Shown: one piece after another, positions 16,165 to 24,407 of the stretch
Layout of the letters: each line of letters opens with the position of its first letter
How positions within the stretch are numbered: position 1 is the stretch's first letter
NCBI GenBank assembly: GCA_015655145.1
Contig: JAATFO010000140.1
Coordinates: 1 to 64,000, forward strand
Direction: 5' to 3'
Origin: Enterobacterales bacterium
GTDB taxonomy: Bacteria > Pseudomonadota > Gammaproteobacteria > Enterobacterales > Enterobacteriaceae
DNA length: 64,000 nucleotides
Notes under the pieces: generated by a model
Database searches by the model: none
What the model was told of the DNA's origin: nothing
Seen by the model: only the letters and a program-made list of their open reading frames with translations
Program-made: the position numbers and the translations under genes

Positions 16165-17892
16165 ATGAAGAAAACAATTGTAGCTGGATTTGCCGATCTG
16201 AGAACCTTGAAACCTTCACAAAATGGGCAAAGCGTATCCCTCGCCGGATGGGAAAAAGGTAGCTCGGTTGGTGGCGGCGAGTTTATTGGCCACTATGGAA
16301 ATGAAGTTGATGACGGCGGAGTTATCGCCAGCGGAGACGGGTTCTGGTGGCAACGAAACATGAATCCCGACCAACTGGACGTGACCCATTTTGGTGCACT
16401 GACAGGAACAACATCATCAACTGACTGTATTAATGCGGTAGAATGCATGTTTGCCTGGAGTCAGAAAAATTATCCGTCTATTGGCGTGCAGTTCCCGTCG
16501 GGATCATTTTATCTGTCATCATGGGATATCAGCGAAACTTATTATAGTTATTTCCGTTTCATCGGTGCGGGAAGTAATAAAGCATGCGGACAGTTTAGTA
16601 ATACCATTTTGAATAGTGACAAAGTTGGCCTGTATATTTTATCCGTTAATGCCAGAAGGACGGAGATATCCGGATTTGAGATAAATGGTGAGTATAATAC
16701 CATCGCTAACACTCAGGGATTTTTCAACAACATTTGTCAGGAAGGACAATACGGTCATTTTTTCAATTTGCGTTTAACATACATGGGCGGTGTTGGTTTA
16801 AATCTGATGGATACGCTCGATTGCCAGATAAAAGAGTTTTATGGTTCGAATAATTATGATAGCGAAATTCGTTGCAGGTACTCCGATATAAAAAGCTGGG
16901 ATCACTGCACAGCCGTTAAAATTGTTGATGGTCATATTCTCAAAAATAATGGGGTAAACGCCTGTATTGATGCTCCCCGGACAACACAATCAATGATAGA
17001 AAACTTCTGGCTGGAAAGTATTTACAACGCGCCGCCAATGGATATCAATAACGGAGACTGGAGCTGGTTTAAAGTGAGTGTAGAGGATTGCAATATTGCG
17101 ATAAATGCGCAGTCATGTAGTTTAATTGAAGAAGGAACTAACTTTCAAGGGCCATCCTCTCTTGATGACAGCGTGTCGGCGACTGCATGGTTATCTGGAT
17201 GGGAACATGGGCGAACCCGTCTGCAAGCGACAGGAACTAATATCCATGGTTTTTTTGCTGCAGACATTGTTACCAGCCGCACAGTGATGGATAATCAAGG
17301 TTCAAAGAGCGCATGGTTTAAAGTAGGTCGTGCTTATATTGGTCTGATCAACGAAGAATTAGAAATTGAAATACTTGGCACGCGTGGATTTAATTCTCTG
17401 CCGGTATCTATGGTAACGATAAATGGTGGTGGTGATGCTCGGGGATTAACGAAAATAGCAATACAACGTGTTGATTTAAATAAATTCAAAGTAACAGCCA
17501 GTTTTGAAGGCTCACCTTGCATTTCATCTGTTAAATATACCGTAAATGAATCCTATGTTACTGTATACGTTCTCATTGATAACTACACCAGAAATGCGGC
17601 TGTGTTTGCCCGAACAAATGGGCCGAATAGATTTACCTCTGGTGCATGGGCACAATGGGTTCCAGCCGGCACAGTATTGAGTGAGGAACCCATGGGGACG
17701 CTGGCGCAAAACCGGGTGTCTGTTCATAATCAACTGGCCGGTATCGGCGCAAACGAAGATGGGAATCTGGTGGCTAAAACTCATGCAGTTGCTATTACTG
17801 CTCTTGACGGTTACAGCATAGCGGGAATGATGCAAATAGTTATTAATGGGTCACTTCATTACGTACCCTACTACAAAGCCGCAGAAATATAA
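16165..17892 (+). CDS. Tailspike-like protein with beta-helix body (polysaccharide-binding or -degrading)
   Basis: The 575-residue protein starts after GGAG. Residues 5-70 match the N-terminal linker found in many phage tailspikes: ADLRTLKPSQNGQSVSLAGW, then GGGEF, then VDDGGVIASGDGFWWQRN and FGA. The rest is rich in short beta-strand repeats with Asn and Gly turns, as in right-handed beta-helix depolymerases and in exopolysaccharide proteins of the AmsF/WcaM kind. There is no signal peptide and no phage structural gene nearby. It is either a stranded phage tailspike or a polysaccharide-processing protein of the local surface-sugar genes. Catalytic residues cannot be assigned by eye. Confidence 0.7.
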   Translation: MKKTIVAGFADLRTLKPSQNGQSVSLAGWEKGSSVGGGEFIGHYGNEVDDGGVIASGDGFWWQRNMNPDQLDVTHFGALTGTTSSTDCINAVECMFAWSQKNYPSIGVQFPSGSFYLSSWDISETYYSYFRFIGAGSNKACGQFSNTILNSDKVGLYILSVNARRTEISGFEINGEYNTIANTQGFFNNICQEGQYGHFFNLRLTYMGGVGLNLMDTLDCQIKEFYGSNNYDSEIRCRYSDIKSWDHCTAVKIVDGHILKNNGVNACIDAPRTTQSMIENFWLESIYNAPPMDINNGDWSWFKVSVEDCNIAINAQSCSLIEEGTNFQGPSSLDDSVSATAWLSGWEHGRTRLQATGTNIHGFFAADIVTSRTVMDNQGSKSAWFKVGRAYIGLINEELEIEILGTRGFNSLPVSMVTINGGGDARGLTKIAIQRVDLNKFKVTASFEGSPCISSVKYTVNESYVTVYVLIDNYTRNAAVFARTNGPNRFTSGAWAQWVPAGTVLSEEPMGTLAQNRVSVHNQLAGIGANEDGNLVAKTHAVAITALDGYSIAGMMQIVINGSLHYVPYYKAAEI

Positions 17893-18011
17893 TAGATCAT
17901 ACGTATTATAGAAATAATATTATTGAGTAGGATAACTAATTAGAATTTATCCAGATACACCAAGTTTTCCTCATGAAAGGAAAATGTCAATTACGTTAAT
18001 TTATATTAGTT

Positions 18012-18060
18012 CTGGTAGTTACCACTTAATCCTACAGGTAACTACCAGGTTATTTCTTAA
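18012..18060 (+). terminator. Hairpin after the tailspike-like gene
   Basis: A perfect 12-base stem (CTGGTAGTTACC / GGTAACTACCAG, 18012-18023 and 18037-18048) is followed by a T-rich tail (GTTATTTCTT). It lies about 120 bases after the stop codon. Confidence 0.65.
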
Positions 18061-18113
18061 CTTAAGCATTTCTCTTTAGCAGGCTGGCAAGAACACAGGG
18101 TTATTGACAGGTT

Positions 18114-19052
18114 TTATTTAATCGCCTGTTGCCAGTTAAAAAACATCTCAGGCCAGTATTTTATCGCCCCTTTATTCGCACTACCAATAGAAAATCCATG
18201 ACCACCCTGATGGAACAGATGCATTTCAACATTTATTTTATTTTTATTTATTGCATTAAAAAGTAAGACGGAATTTTTCGACGATGCGACACCATCATCT
18301 AACGCATGAACGATAAAGGTGGGCGGTGTTTCTTTTGTTACCAGTAATTCCTGTGAGTATTCCTCAATAGTCTGTTCACCAGCATTTTTACCAATCAATG
18401 CCGACCGAGTGCCTTTATGGGTGATGCCATCTTTCAGGGAAATAACAGGGTAGATCAAAGCAGAAAAATCTGGCCTGGCCGTAACTTTATCGATATCATC
18501 AACGGCATCATGATATTTTTTGTCAAAGTTATTACTTAAATTTGCTGCTAAATATCCCCCGGCAGAAAATCCCATGACACCAATCGATTGTTTATTGATA
18601 GCGTAATAATCCGCTTTGAATCTTATCAATCGTAAAGCTCGTTGAACGTCGGAAAAAGAATCATCTCTGGCATTAATATCGCCATCATGTGGCAGCCGAT
18701 AGATTAAAATAAAGGATGAATAACCATGATTACTCATTTTTTTCGCCACATTAATTCCCTCAGCATCCATCATTATATAACTGAATCCTCCACCGGGAAC
18801 TATTAATATCGCTGAGTGGTTACTCTTTCCTTTGGGTGGTATATATATCAATTCCGGGGAAATAACTTTTTTCACAGCTCTGTTTTTTACAGCATTATTC
18901 TTACTAAAATCAATGCTTTTATAACTTCCCGCTTCAGCCTCTGTTCCCCATAAAGATATTTTTTCATAAGAAAACGAAGTCACTGGGTAAACCAATATAA
19001 GAAAACAGAGGTAAACTTTAAAAAGACTTTTTTTCAAATTTAAAAAAAACAT
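18114..19052 (-). CDS. Secreted alpha/beta hydrolase, acetylesterase-like
   Basis: The 312-residue protein has an N-terminal signal peptide (basic start, hydrophobic residues 10-25, cut probable after SFS). Then come the oxyanion segment VPGGGF (85-90), the nucleophile elbow GFSAGG with Ser163, an acid in HALDDGV and the histidine in GGHGF near the C-terminus. The arrangement is that of small secreted carbohydrate esterases (acetylxylan- or pectin-acetylesterase-like, BD-FAE type). It may remove acetyl groups from plant or bacterial polysaccharide in the periplasm or outside. It lies in the same segment as the acyltransferase, so the two may act in opposition; this is inference. AT-rich, no lesion. 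Confidence 0.8.
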   Translation of the reverse strand: MFFLNLKKSLFKVYLCFLILVYPVTSFSYEKISLWGTEAEAGSYKSIDFSKNNAVKNRAVKKVISPELIYIPPKGKSNHSAILIVPGGGFSYIMMDAEGINVAKKMSNHGYSSFILIYRLPHDGDINARDDSFSDVQRALRLIRFKADYYAINKQSIGVMGFSAGGYLAANLSNNFDKKYHDAVDDIDKVTARPDFSALIYPVISLKDGITHKGTRSALIGKNAGEQTIEEYSQELLVTKETPPTFIVHALDDGVASSKNSVLLFNAINKNKINVEMHLFHQGGHGFSIGSANKGAIKYWPEMFFNWQQAIK

Positions 19053-19230
19053 ATTTCCCCCTGATAATGATAAAAATAAGGAATAAAAATATCACAGAAC
19101 TAACAAACCGCGCAGAATAAAAATGTAAAACACGTTACATAAGGCATGTGTACCCAAGTAACGGCGCGGGGCAGCCAACACTTCTGCATCCTGAAGCACG
19201 ACGGGGAGATACCGAAGAAGATGAAGGCTA
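19053..19230. other. Intergenic segment before repeat copy C
   Basis: Nothing recognisable beyond AT-rich upstream sequence of the hydrolase gene. Confidence 0.3.
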
Positions 19231-19377
19231 AGAGCCTATCCCGGTAGGTATTATTGTCGTAGTCAATTTGGACACGGGCAGCATGGAGAAACCGGAGCGT
19301 ACACGTAGTACGTGAGGATTTTGAGCACTGCTCAGGGACAAAGTGGCAAGTAAAATTTGCCTGATGAGACAGGCTCT
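19231..19377 (+). repeat. Dispersed repeat copy C (about 147 bp)
   Basis: This is the best full-length copy in this orientation. It starts AGAGCCTATCCCGGTAGG and ends CCTGATGAGACAGGCTCT; the ends are imperfect inverted repeats of about 18 bases. It shares the central ACACGTAGTACGTGAGGATT and GTGGCAAGTAAAATTTGCC with copies A and B. It marks the boundary between AT-rich accessory DNA and the ygbI operon region. Confidence 0.85.
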
Positions 19378-19489
19378 ATGCTTAGATAACAATAGTGGAT
19401 ATACAGCGACTTAACATTCTGTTTTTCTCAGTAACCTCTCCGCGCAGGCTTGCTGCGGTGGCTATCCTCAACCGCGATTAATTGAACGT

Positions 19490-19514
19490 GCCTTTACTCA
19501 CGCTAAGTAAAGGC
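19490..19514. terminator. Hairpin downstream of ygbI
   Basis: A perfect 9-base stem (GCCTTTACT / AGTAAAGGC) with a 7-base loop lies about 125 bases past the ygbI stop. No T run follows, so termination is not certain. Confidence 0.4.
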
Positions 19515-19640
19515 TCAGCCCGCGATGAAACCGATGACAAATTGCTTCTGACCACGCAGAGACGTCATGCGAATTGCTGACAGGTAACCTTGTGGCGCCG
19601 CTATACAGTGTATTATCGGTGTTGACTCCGGCCTTTACCA

Positions 19641-20399
19641 TCACGCAATCACCAGTTCCAGTGGCCGTTCTGCCAACGCATGCTGTGCGGCGAGAGGTAA
19701 ATGACTGTCGGTAATCACACAATCGAAGGCATCCAGCGGCAGGGCAAGAAACGTGGCAATCTTGTTATATTTCGAGCTGTCGCTCAGCAACACACGTTTG
19801 GTACTCACCTGGCTGGCCATATTTTTTACCGTAACCTTACTTTCATCAGGCGTAAAAATACCACGCGGCCCCCAGCAAGAGGCGGAAATAAAGGCCACAT
19901 CAATGGCCAGATGGCGCAAGGCTCGTGCAGCGGCTTCGCCAACGCAAGAACGGTTTTCACGACACAATGTGCCACCAGTATGAATCAACCGGCACTGGCT
20001 GGATTCAGTGAGCATACTGGCAATGACAAAATCATTGGTAACCACCAGAATATCGTCACGGACCACCAATTCCCGCGCCAGAGACAATGTGGTCGTCCCG
20101 GCATCAAGGTAGATACAGCTGTTGCGGGAAATATGATGGGCCGCACAGCGACCAATAGCCATTTTTTCTGCACTGGACATGGTGGTTTTATCCAAATGCG
20201 AAGGCTCCGCTGCCAGGCGTTCAGTGGTGCGAACCCCGCCCGAGACCGATAAGACTTCCCCCTGGTCTTCCAGTTTCTGCACATCGCGCCGGATGGTCAT
20301 GTGTGAAACACCGAGTCGCTCTGTCAGCTCGGCAATACTTACCACACCGCGTTCCGCCACGAGGGCTAAGATTTGTTTATGTCGTTCAACAGGTATCAC
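19641..20399 (-). CDS. ygbI: DeoR-family regulator of the threonate-type locus (YgbI)
   Basis: The 252-residue repressor-type protein has an N-terminal helix-turn-helix (VSIAELTERLGVSHMTIRRD, residues 17-36) and a sugar-phosphate sensing domain with YLDAGTTT near residue 95. I choose the GTG at 20399, with GGAG six bases upstream, over the GTG at 20411; the product then begins MIPVERHKQIL, like E. coli YgbI. It is divergent from ltnD across 277 bases and very probably controls that operon in response to a phosphorylated four-carbon intermediate. Codon use fits the core genome. Confidence 0.88.
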   Translation of the reverse strand: MIPVERHKQILALVAERGVVSIAELTERLGVSHMTIRRDVQKLEDQGEVLSVSGGVRTTERLAAEPSHLDKTTMSSAEKMAIGRCAAHHISRNSCIYLDAGTTTLSLARELVVRDDILVVTNDFVIASMLTESSQCRLIHTGGTLCRENRSCVGEAAARALRHLAIDVAFISASCWGPRGIFTPDESKVTVKNMASQVSTKRVLLSDSSKYNKIATFLALPLDAFDCVITDSHLPLAAQHALAERPLELVIA

Positions 20400-20586
20400 G
20401 ATGATCTCCACGGGAAAAGAGTAATCCCTTGCATTTTACGTGAACGCCAACCAACGTCTATCAAAAATTCACAAATCACAGCCTCCACAATTTTATCTAT
20501 TTTATTGATTTTTAACTTAAAAATAAAAATACGCACAAAATGAGTATTAATTATTGTTATGTTGATTGATCATTTTTGTTCTAATT

Positions 20587-20602
20587 TGGGATGTAAATCA
20601 CA
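20587..20602 (+). promoter_or_regulatory. CRP site of the ltnD operon
   Basis: TGGGA-N6-TCACA matches the CRP consensus TGTGA-N6-TCACA at nine of ten positions. Its centre lies 41-42 bases before the start predicted from the -10 box at 20624-20629, the spacing of a class II activator site. Confidence 0.65.
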
Positions 20603-20623
20603 ATTTACCCCCTTATCGATCCG

Positions 20624-20629
20624 TACAAT
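20624..20629 (+). promoter_or_regulatory. Predicted -10 box of the ltnD operon
   Basis: TACAAT lies downstream of the CRP site and about 48 bases before the ltnD start codon. No good -35 box is present, as expected for a CRP-dependent promoter. Confidence 0.5.
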
Positions 20630-20676
20630 CTCACAATACAAAACAAATAATCACTAAATTTAACATAGGAGCGCGT

Positions 20677-21591
20677 ATGACAGACGCATTAGTACGCAAT
20701 GTAGGTGTAGTCGGGCTGGGTTCTATGGGCATGGGCGCCGCACAATCGTGTATCAAGGCCGGGCTTAACACCTGGGGTGTTGATCTTAACCCTGTCGCGC
20801 TGGAAACCCTGCGTAACAGTGGCGCTCGCGATGCACAAACCAGTGCAGCACCCTTTGCCAGCCAGTTAGATGCTGTATTGCTGTTAGTGGTCAATGCCGC
20901 ACAGGTAAAAGCCATTCTGTTTGGCGAAAACGGTCTGGCCGCACAACTGAAGCCCGGCACAGTTGTGATGGTTTCATCCACTATCTCAGCCGAAGATGCG
21001 CAGTTTATTGCCAAAAAACTGGCCGAATATCAACTGCTGGTCCTTGATGCCCCAGTATCCGGTGGTGCCGCGAAAGCCGCCATTGGTGAAATGACGGTAA
21101 TGGCGTCAGGCAGCGATGCTGCCTTTGACAAACTGAAACCGGTGCTTGATGCCGTGGCATCGAATGTTTACCGCATTGGCAGCGAAATTGGCCTGGGTTC
21201 AACCGTTAAAATCATCCATCAGTTGCTGGCGGGCGTACATATCGCCGTGGCGGCGGAAGCCATGGCGATGGCCGCACGCGCCGGAATCCCGCTGGATATT
21301 ATGTACGAAGTAGTGACCAATGCCGCCGGTAATTCCTGGATGTTTGAAAACCGCATGCGACATGTGGTTGATGGTGATTACACACCAAAATCCGCCGTGG
21401 ATATTTTTGTTAAAGACCTGGGCCTGGTGACGGATACCGCTAAAGCACTGCATTTCCCGCTGCCGCTGGCGTCTACCGCGCTGGCCATGTTCACAGAGGC
21501 CAGCAATGCCGGCTACGGCAAACTCGACGACAGCGCCGTGATCAAAACATTCAATGGCATTACCCTGCCAGAAAAACAGGACCAAAACTAA
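20677..21591 (+). CDS. ltnD: L-threonate dehydrogenase (LtnD)
   Basis: The 304-residue enzyme is of the 3-hydroxyisobutyrate dehydrogenase family. It oxidises L-threonate to 2-oxo-tetronate with NAD. The NAD-binding motif GLGSMGMGAA lies near residue 13; the substrate segment LDAPVSGGAAKA and the catalytic lysine region VKIIHQLLAG follow. The frame is open from 20566, but ATG 20677 has AGGAG five bases upstream and gives the family N-terminus. The stop overlaps the otnK ATG by one base. It is the first gene of an operon matching E. coli ygbJKLMN. Confidence 0.93.
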   Translation: MTDALVRNVGVVGLGSMGMGAAQSCIKAGLNTWGVDLNPVALETLRNSGARDAQTSAAPFASQLDAVLLLVVNAAQVKAILFGENGLAAQLKPGTVVMVSSTISAEDAQFIAKKLAEYQLLVLDAPVSGGAAKAAIGEMTVMASGSDAAFDKLKPVLDAVASNVYRIGSEIGLGSTVKIIHQLLAGVHIAVAAEAMAMAARAGIPLDIMYEVVTNAAGNSWMFENRMRHVVDGDYTPKSAVDIFVKDLGLVTDTAKALHFPLPLASTALAMFTEASNAGYGKLDDSAVIKTFNGITLPEKQDQN

Positions 21592-22853
21592 TGCGATTAG
21601 GTGTTATTGCCGACGATTTTACGGGCGCCACCGACATTGCCAGTTTCCTGGTACAAAACGGTATGTCCACAGTGCAACTGAACGGCATACCGGCTGAACA
21701 GGAAAACATCAAGGCAGATGCCATCGTTGTTAGCCTGAAATCACGTTCCTGCCCGGTGGAAAAAGCAGTAAACGATTCGCTTCAGGCCCTGCGCTGGTTG
21801 CAGCAACAGGGTTGTGAACGTTTTTACTTCAAATATTGCTCAACATTCGACAGTACTGCGCAGGGCAATATTGGCCCGGTGACCGACGCGCTACTCACGG
21901 CGTTGAACAGTACTCAGACCGTGATTTCACCTGCGCTGCCGGTTAACGGACGCACGGTCTATCAGGGCTATCTGTTCGTGAATGAGCAACTGTTGTCCGA
22001 GTCCGGCATGCGCAACCATCCGGTAACCCCCATGACCGACAGTAATTTGATGCGTCTGATGGCGCGTCAGGCTCAGGGCAAAGCCGGCCTGATTCCGACA
22101 GCCATCATCGATCAGGGTGCGACGGCGGTGAAACAGCGGCTGGCGGAGCTGCAAGCTCAGGATGTCCGTTATGTGGTGCTGGATACTCTTAACGAACATC
22201 ATTTGCTGACACAAGGCGAAGCGTTGCGTGACATGACGCTGGTGACGGGCGGTTCCGGTCTGGCCATTGGTCTGGCGCGTCAGTGGGCCTCCGTGGGCCT
22301 TGATAAACATCAGGCGCAAGCCGCTGGGATGCCGCAAGGTAAACGTGCGGTGGTGATCTCTGGTTCATGTTCAACCATGACCAACCGTCAGGTGACTGCT
22401 TATCGTCAACAAGCGTCGTCACAGGCCGTAGATGTCGCGGCCTGTTTAGCCGACCAGGCCGGGTACGCCACCGAGCTCTGCGACTGGGTGGAAGCCAATG
22501 CCGATCAACCGCTGGCGCCATTGCTGTATGCCACCGCAGATGCGGCAGAATTGCAGGTCATTCAGCAACGTTATGGCGCGGCGCGCAGCAGTGAAGCAGT
22601 GGAACAGCTTTTCGCCGCTGTGGTGCGTGAATTGAAAGCACGAGGCTTTGCACGGTTTATCGTCGCCGGCGGCGAGACCTCAGGCGTGGTGGCACAAGCG
22701 CTGGGGATTCGGGCCTTTCATATCGGACCGGTCATTTCTCCGGGTGTCCCCTGGGTACGCGACACGCAACAGCCGCTCTCTCTGGCGCTGAAATCAGGCA
22801 ACTTTGGTGATGAGAATTTCTTTGCCCGCGCACAAACGGAGTTTCCGGTATGA
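21591..22853 (+). CDS. otnK: 3-oxo-tetronate kinase (OtnK)
   Basis: The 420-residue protein is of the four-carbon acid sugar kinase family (formerly DUF1537). It phosphorylates 3-oxo-tetronate with ATP, after oxidation and isomerisation of threonate. The N-terminal motif GVIADDFTGATDIA holds the substrate-binding aspartates. The later FYFKYCSTFDSTAQGNIG and the C-terminal nucleotide-binding VAGGETSG and PGVPW segments are typical. Length matches E. coli YgbK. It overlaps ltnD by one base and otnC by four, so the genes are translated together. Confidence 0.94.
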   Translation: MRLGVIADDFTGATDIASFLVQNGMSTVQLNGIPAEQENIKADAIVVSLKSRSCPVEKAVNDSLQALRWLQQQGCERFYFKYCSTFDSTAQGNIGPVTDALLTALNSTQTVISPALPVNGRTVYQGYLFVNEQLLSESGMRNHPVTPMTDSNLMRLMARQAQGKAGLIPTAIIDQGATAVKQRLAELQAQDVRYVVLDTLNEHHLLTQGEALRDMTLVTGGSGLAIGLARQWASVGLDKHQAQAAGMPQGKRAVVISGSCSTMTNRQVTAYRQQASSQAVDVAACLADQAGYATELCDWVEANADQPLAPLLYATADAAELQVIQQRYGAARSSEAVEQLFAAVVRELKARGFARFIVAGGETSGVVAQALGIRAFHIGPVISPGVPWVRDTQQPLSLALKSGNFGDENFFARAQTEFPV

Positions 22854-23473
22854 CTGAACAACATGCACGTCTTGAGATGGTGAGGCTGGGAGCCTCGTTT
22901 TTCCAGCGTGGTTATGCAACCGGTTCGGCGGGGAATCTTTCCATGTTGCTGGATGACGGCCATTTACTGGCGACGCCCACCGGATCCTGTCTGGGTGAGC
23001 TGGATCCCGATGCCCTGTCGAAAGTGACCCTGGATGGCGAATGGGTGTCCGGTGATAAGCCGTCAAAAGAGATCAGTTTTCATCGGGCTATCTATCTCAA
23101 TCGTCCCGACTGTAAAGCGATCGTACACCTGCACTGCCTTTACCTGACTGCCCTTTCTTGTCTCGAAGGGCTGGATACCAAAAACTGTATCCGCCCGTTT
23201 ACGCCTTATGTGGTGATGCGCGTAGGTGATGTTCCTGTGGTGCCTTACTACCGTCCAGGCGATCAACGCCTGGGCGAGGACCTCGCCAAACTGGCACCGC
23301 ATTACAAAGCATTTTTGCTGGCTAATCACGGTCCGGTGGTGGTGGGTAAATCGCTGCGTGAAGCGGCGGATAATACCGAAGAACTGGAAGAGACCGCGCG
23401 TTTGATTTTCACGCTCGGCGATCGCCCTGTCCGTTATCTTAACGCGGCGGAAATTGCGGAATTAAGGAGCTGA
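22850..23473 (+). CDS. otnC: 3-oxo-tetronate 4-phosphate decarboxylase (OtnC)
   Basis: The 207-residue protein is of the class II aldolase/adducin family. It cleaves 3-oxo-tetronate 4-phosphate to dihydroxyacetone phosphate and CO2. Metal-binding histidines appear in IVHLHCLY and in the C-terminal [11 protein letters not shown]; the phosphate-binding TGSAGNLS lies near residue 25. It starts within the otnK stop codon (ATGA overlap). Confidence 0.93.
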   Translation: MTEQHARLEMVRLGASFFQRGYATGSAGNLSMLLDDGHLLATPTGSCLGELDPDALSKVTLDGEWVSGDKPSKEISFHRAIYLNRPDCKAIVHLHCLYLTALSCLEGLDTKNCIRPFTPYVVMRVGDVPVVPYYRPGDQRLGEDLAKLAPHYKAFLLANHGPVVVGKSLREAADNTEELEETARLIFTLGDRPVRYLNAAEIAELRS

Positions 23474-23475
23474 TG

Positions 23476-24261
23476 ATGCCAAAGTTTGCGGCTAACTTAT
23501 CAACACAATTCAATGAAGTCCCGTTTCTCGATCGCTTCGCTCTCGCGGCACAAGCCGGGTTTCGGGCGGTAGAGTTTCTTTTTCCTTATGATTATTCGAT
23601 CGAGGTATTGAAAGCAAAACTGAATGAAAACCAACTTCAGTTAGTGCTGTTCAACACCGCACCAGGGAATGTCGCTCAGGGTGAATGGGGCGTTTCGGCG
23701 ATCCCTGGCAGAGAAAACGACGCGCGCCAGGATATCGATCGCGCGCTCGAGTACGCCATTGCCCTTAATTGCCCGCAAGTGCATGTGATGGCCGCTACCG
23801 TACCGCAAGAGGCCGATCGGGAAACCTATTGTCAGACCTTTATCAACAATATGCGTTACGCGGCAGAACGCTTCGCCAGACACGGCAAGCTACTGCTGAT
23901 TGAAGCGCTTAACCCGGGCACCAAACCGAATTATCTCTATGCCAGCCAGTACCAGACACTGGAAATGGTGAACCGTATTGATCGGCCAAATGTCTTTACC
24001 CAACTGGATCTGTTCCACGCGCAATTGGTGGACGGTAATCTCAGCCACCTGATTCGCGACTACCGCGATTGTTACCGTCATATTCAAATAGCATCAGTAC
24101 CTGATCGTCATGAACCGGATGAAGGTGAAGTTAACTACCCCTGGCTGTTCACGCTGTTGGATGAGGTGGGCTATGACGGCTGGATCGGCTGCGAATACAT
24201 ACCACGTGGTAAAACCCAGGATGGATTGGGTTGGCTTTCCCCGTATAGTTCAGTGAAATAG
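23476..24261 (+). CDS. otnI: 2-oxo-tetronate isomerase (OtnI)
   Basis: The 261-residue protein is of the hydroxypyruvate isomerase family (TIM barrel, AP-endonuclease-2 fold). It converts 2-oxo-tetronate to 3-oxo-tetronate. Metal-binding residues lie in [14 protein letters not shown] and GCEYIPRG. Two adjacent ATGs are possible (23473, 23476). I prefer 23476, with AAGGAG six bases upstream and the family start [10 protein letters not shown] hairpin follows before the transporter gene. Confidence 0.93.
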   Translation: MPKFAANLSTQFNEVPFLDRFALAAQAGFRAVEFLFPYDYSIEVLKAKLNENQLQLVLFNTAPGNVAQGEWGVSAIPGRENDARQDIDRALEYAIALNCPQVHVMAATVPQEADRETYCQTFINNMRYAAERFARHGKLLLIEALNPGTKPNYLYASQYQTLEMVNRIDRPNVFTQLDLFHAQLVDGNLSHLIRDYRDCYRHIQIASVPDRHEPDEGEVNYPWLFTLLDEVGYDGWIGCEYIPRGKTQDGLGWLSPYSSVK

Positions 24262-24278
24262 ATCGAAGAGAAAGAAAA

Positions 24279-24313
24279 GCGCCGGACGCTTCGCCCGGCG
24301 CCAGGTATTTTTT
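24279..24313 (+). terminator. Hairpin with T run between otnI and ygbN
   Basis: A perfect 7-base stem (GCGCCGG / CCGGCGC) is followed by six T (24308-24313). It has the form of a Rho-independent terminator inside the operon and would lower expression of the permease gene, or ygbN has its own promoter in the next 95 bases. Confidence 0.65.
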
Positions 24314-24407
24314 GCCTGAATAAACGCTAACACCAGGAATATCATTTTACTTACATAACGCTAACTCACTAAGAAATATAATCATTTTCACGTTCGAGGT
24401 CCGGATA

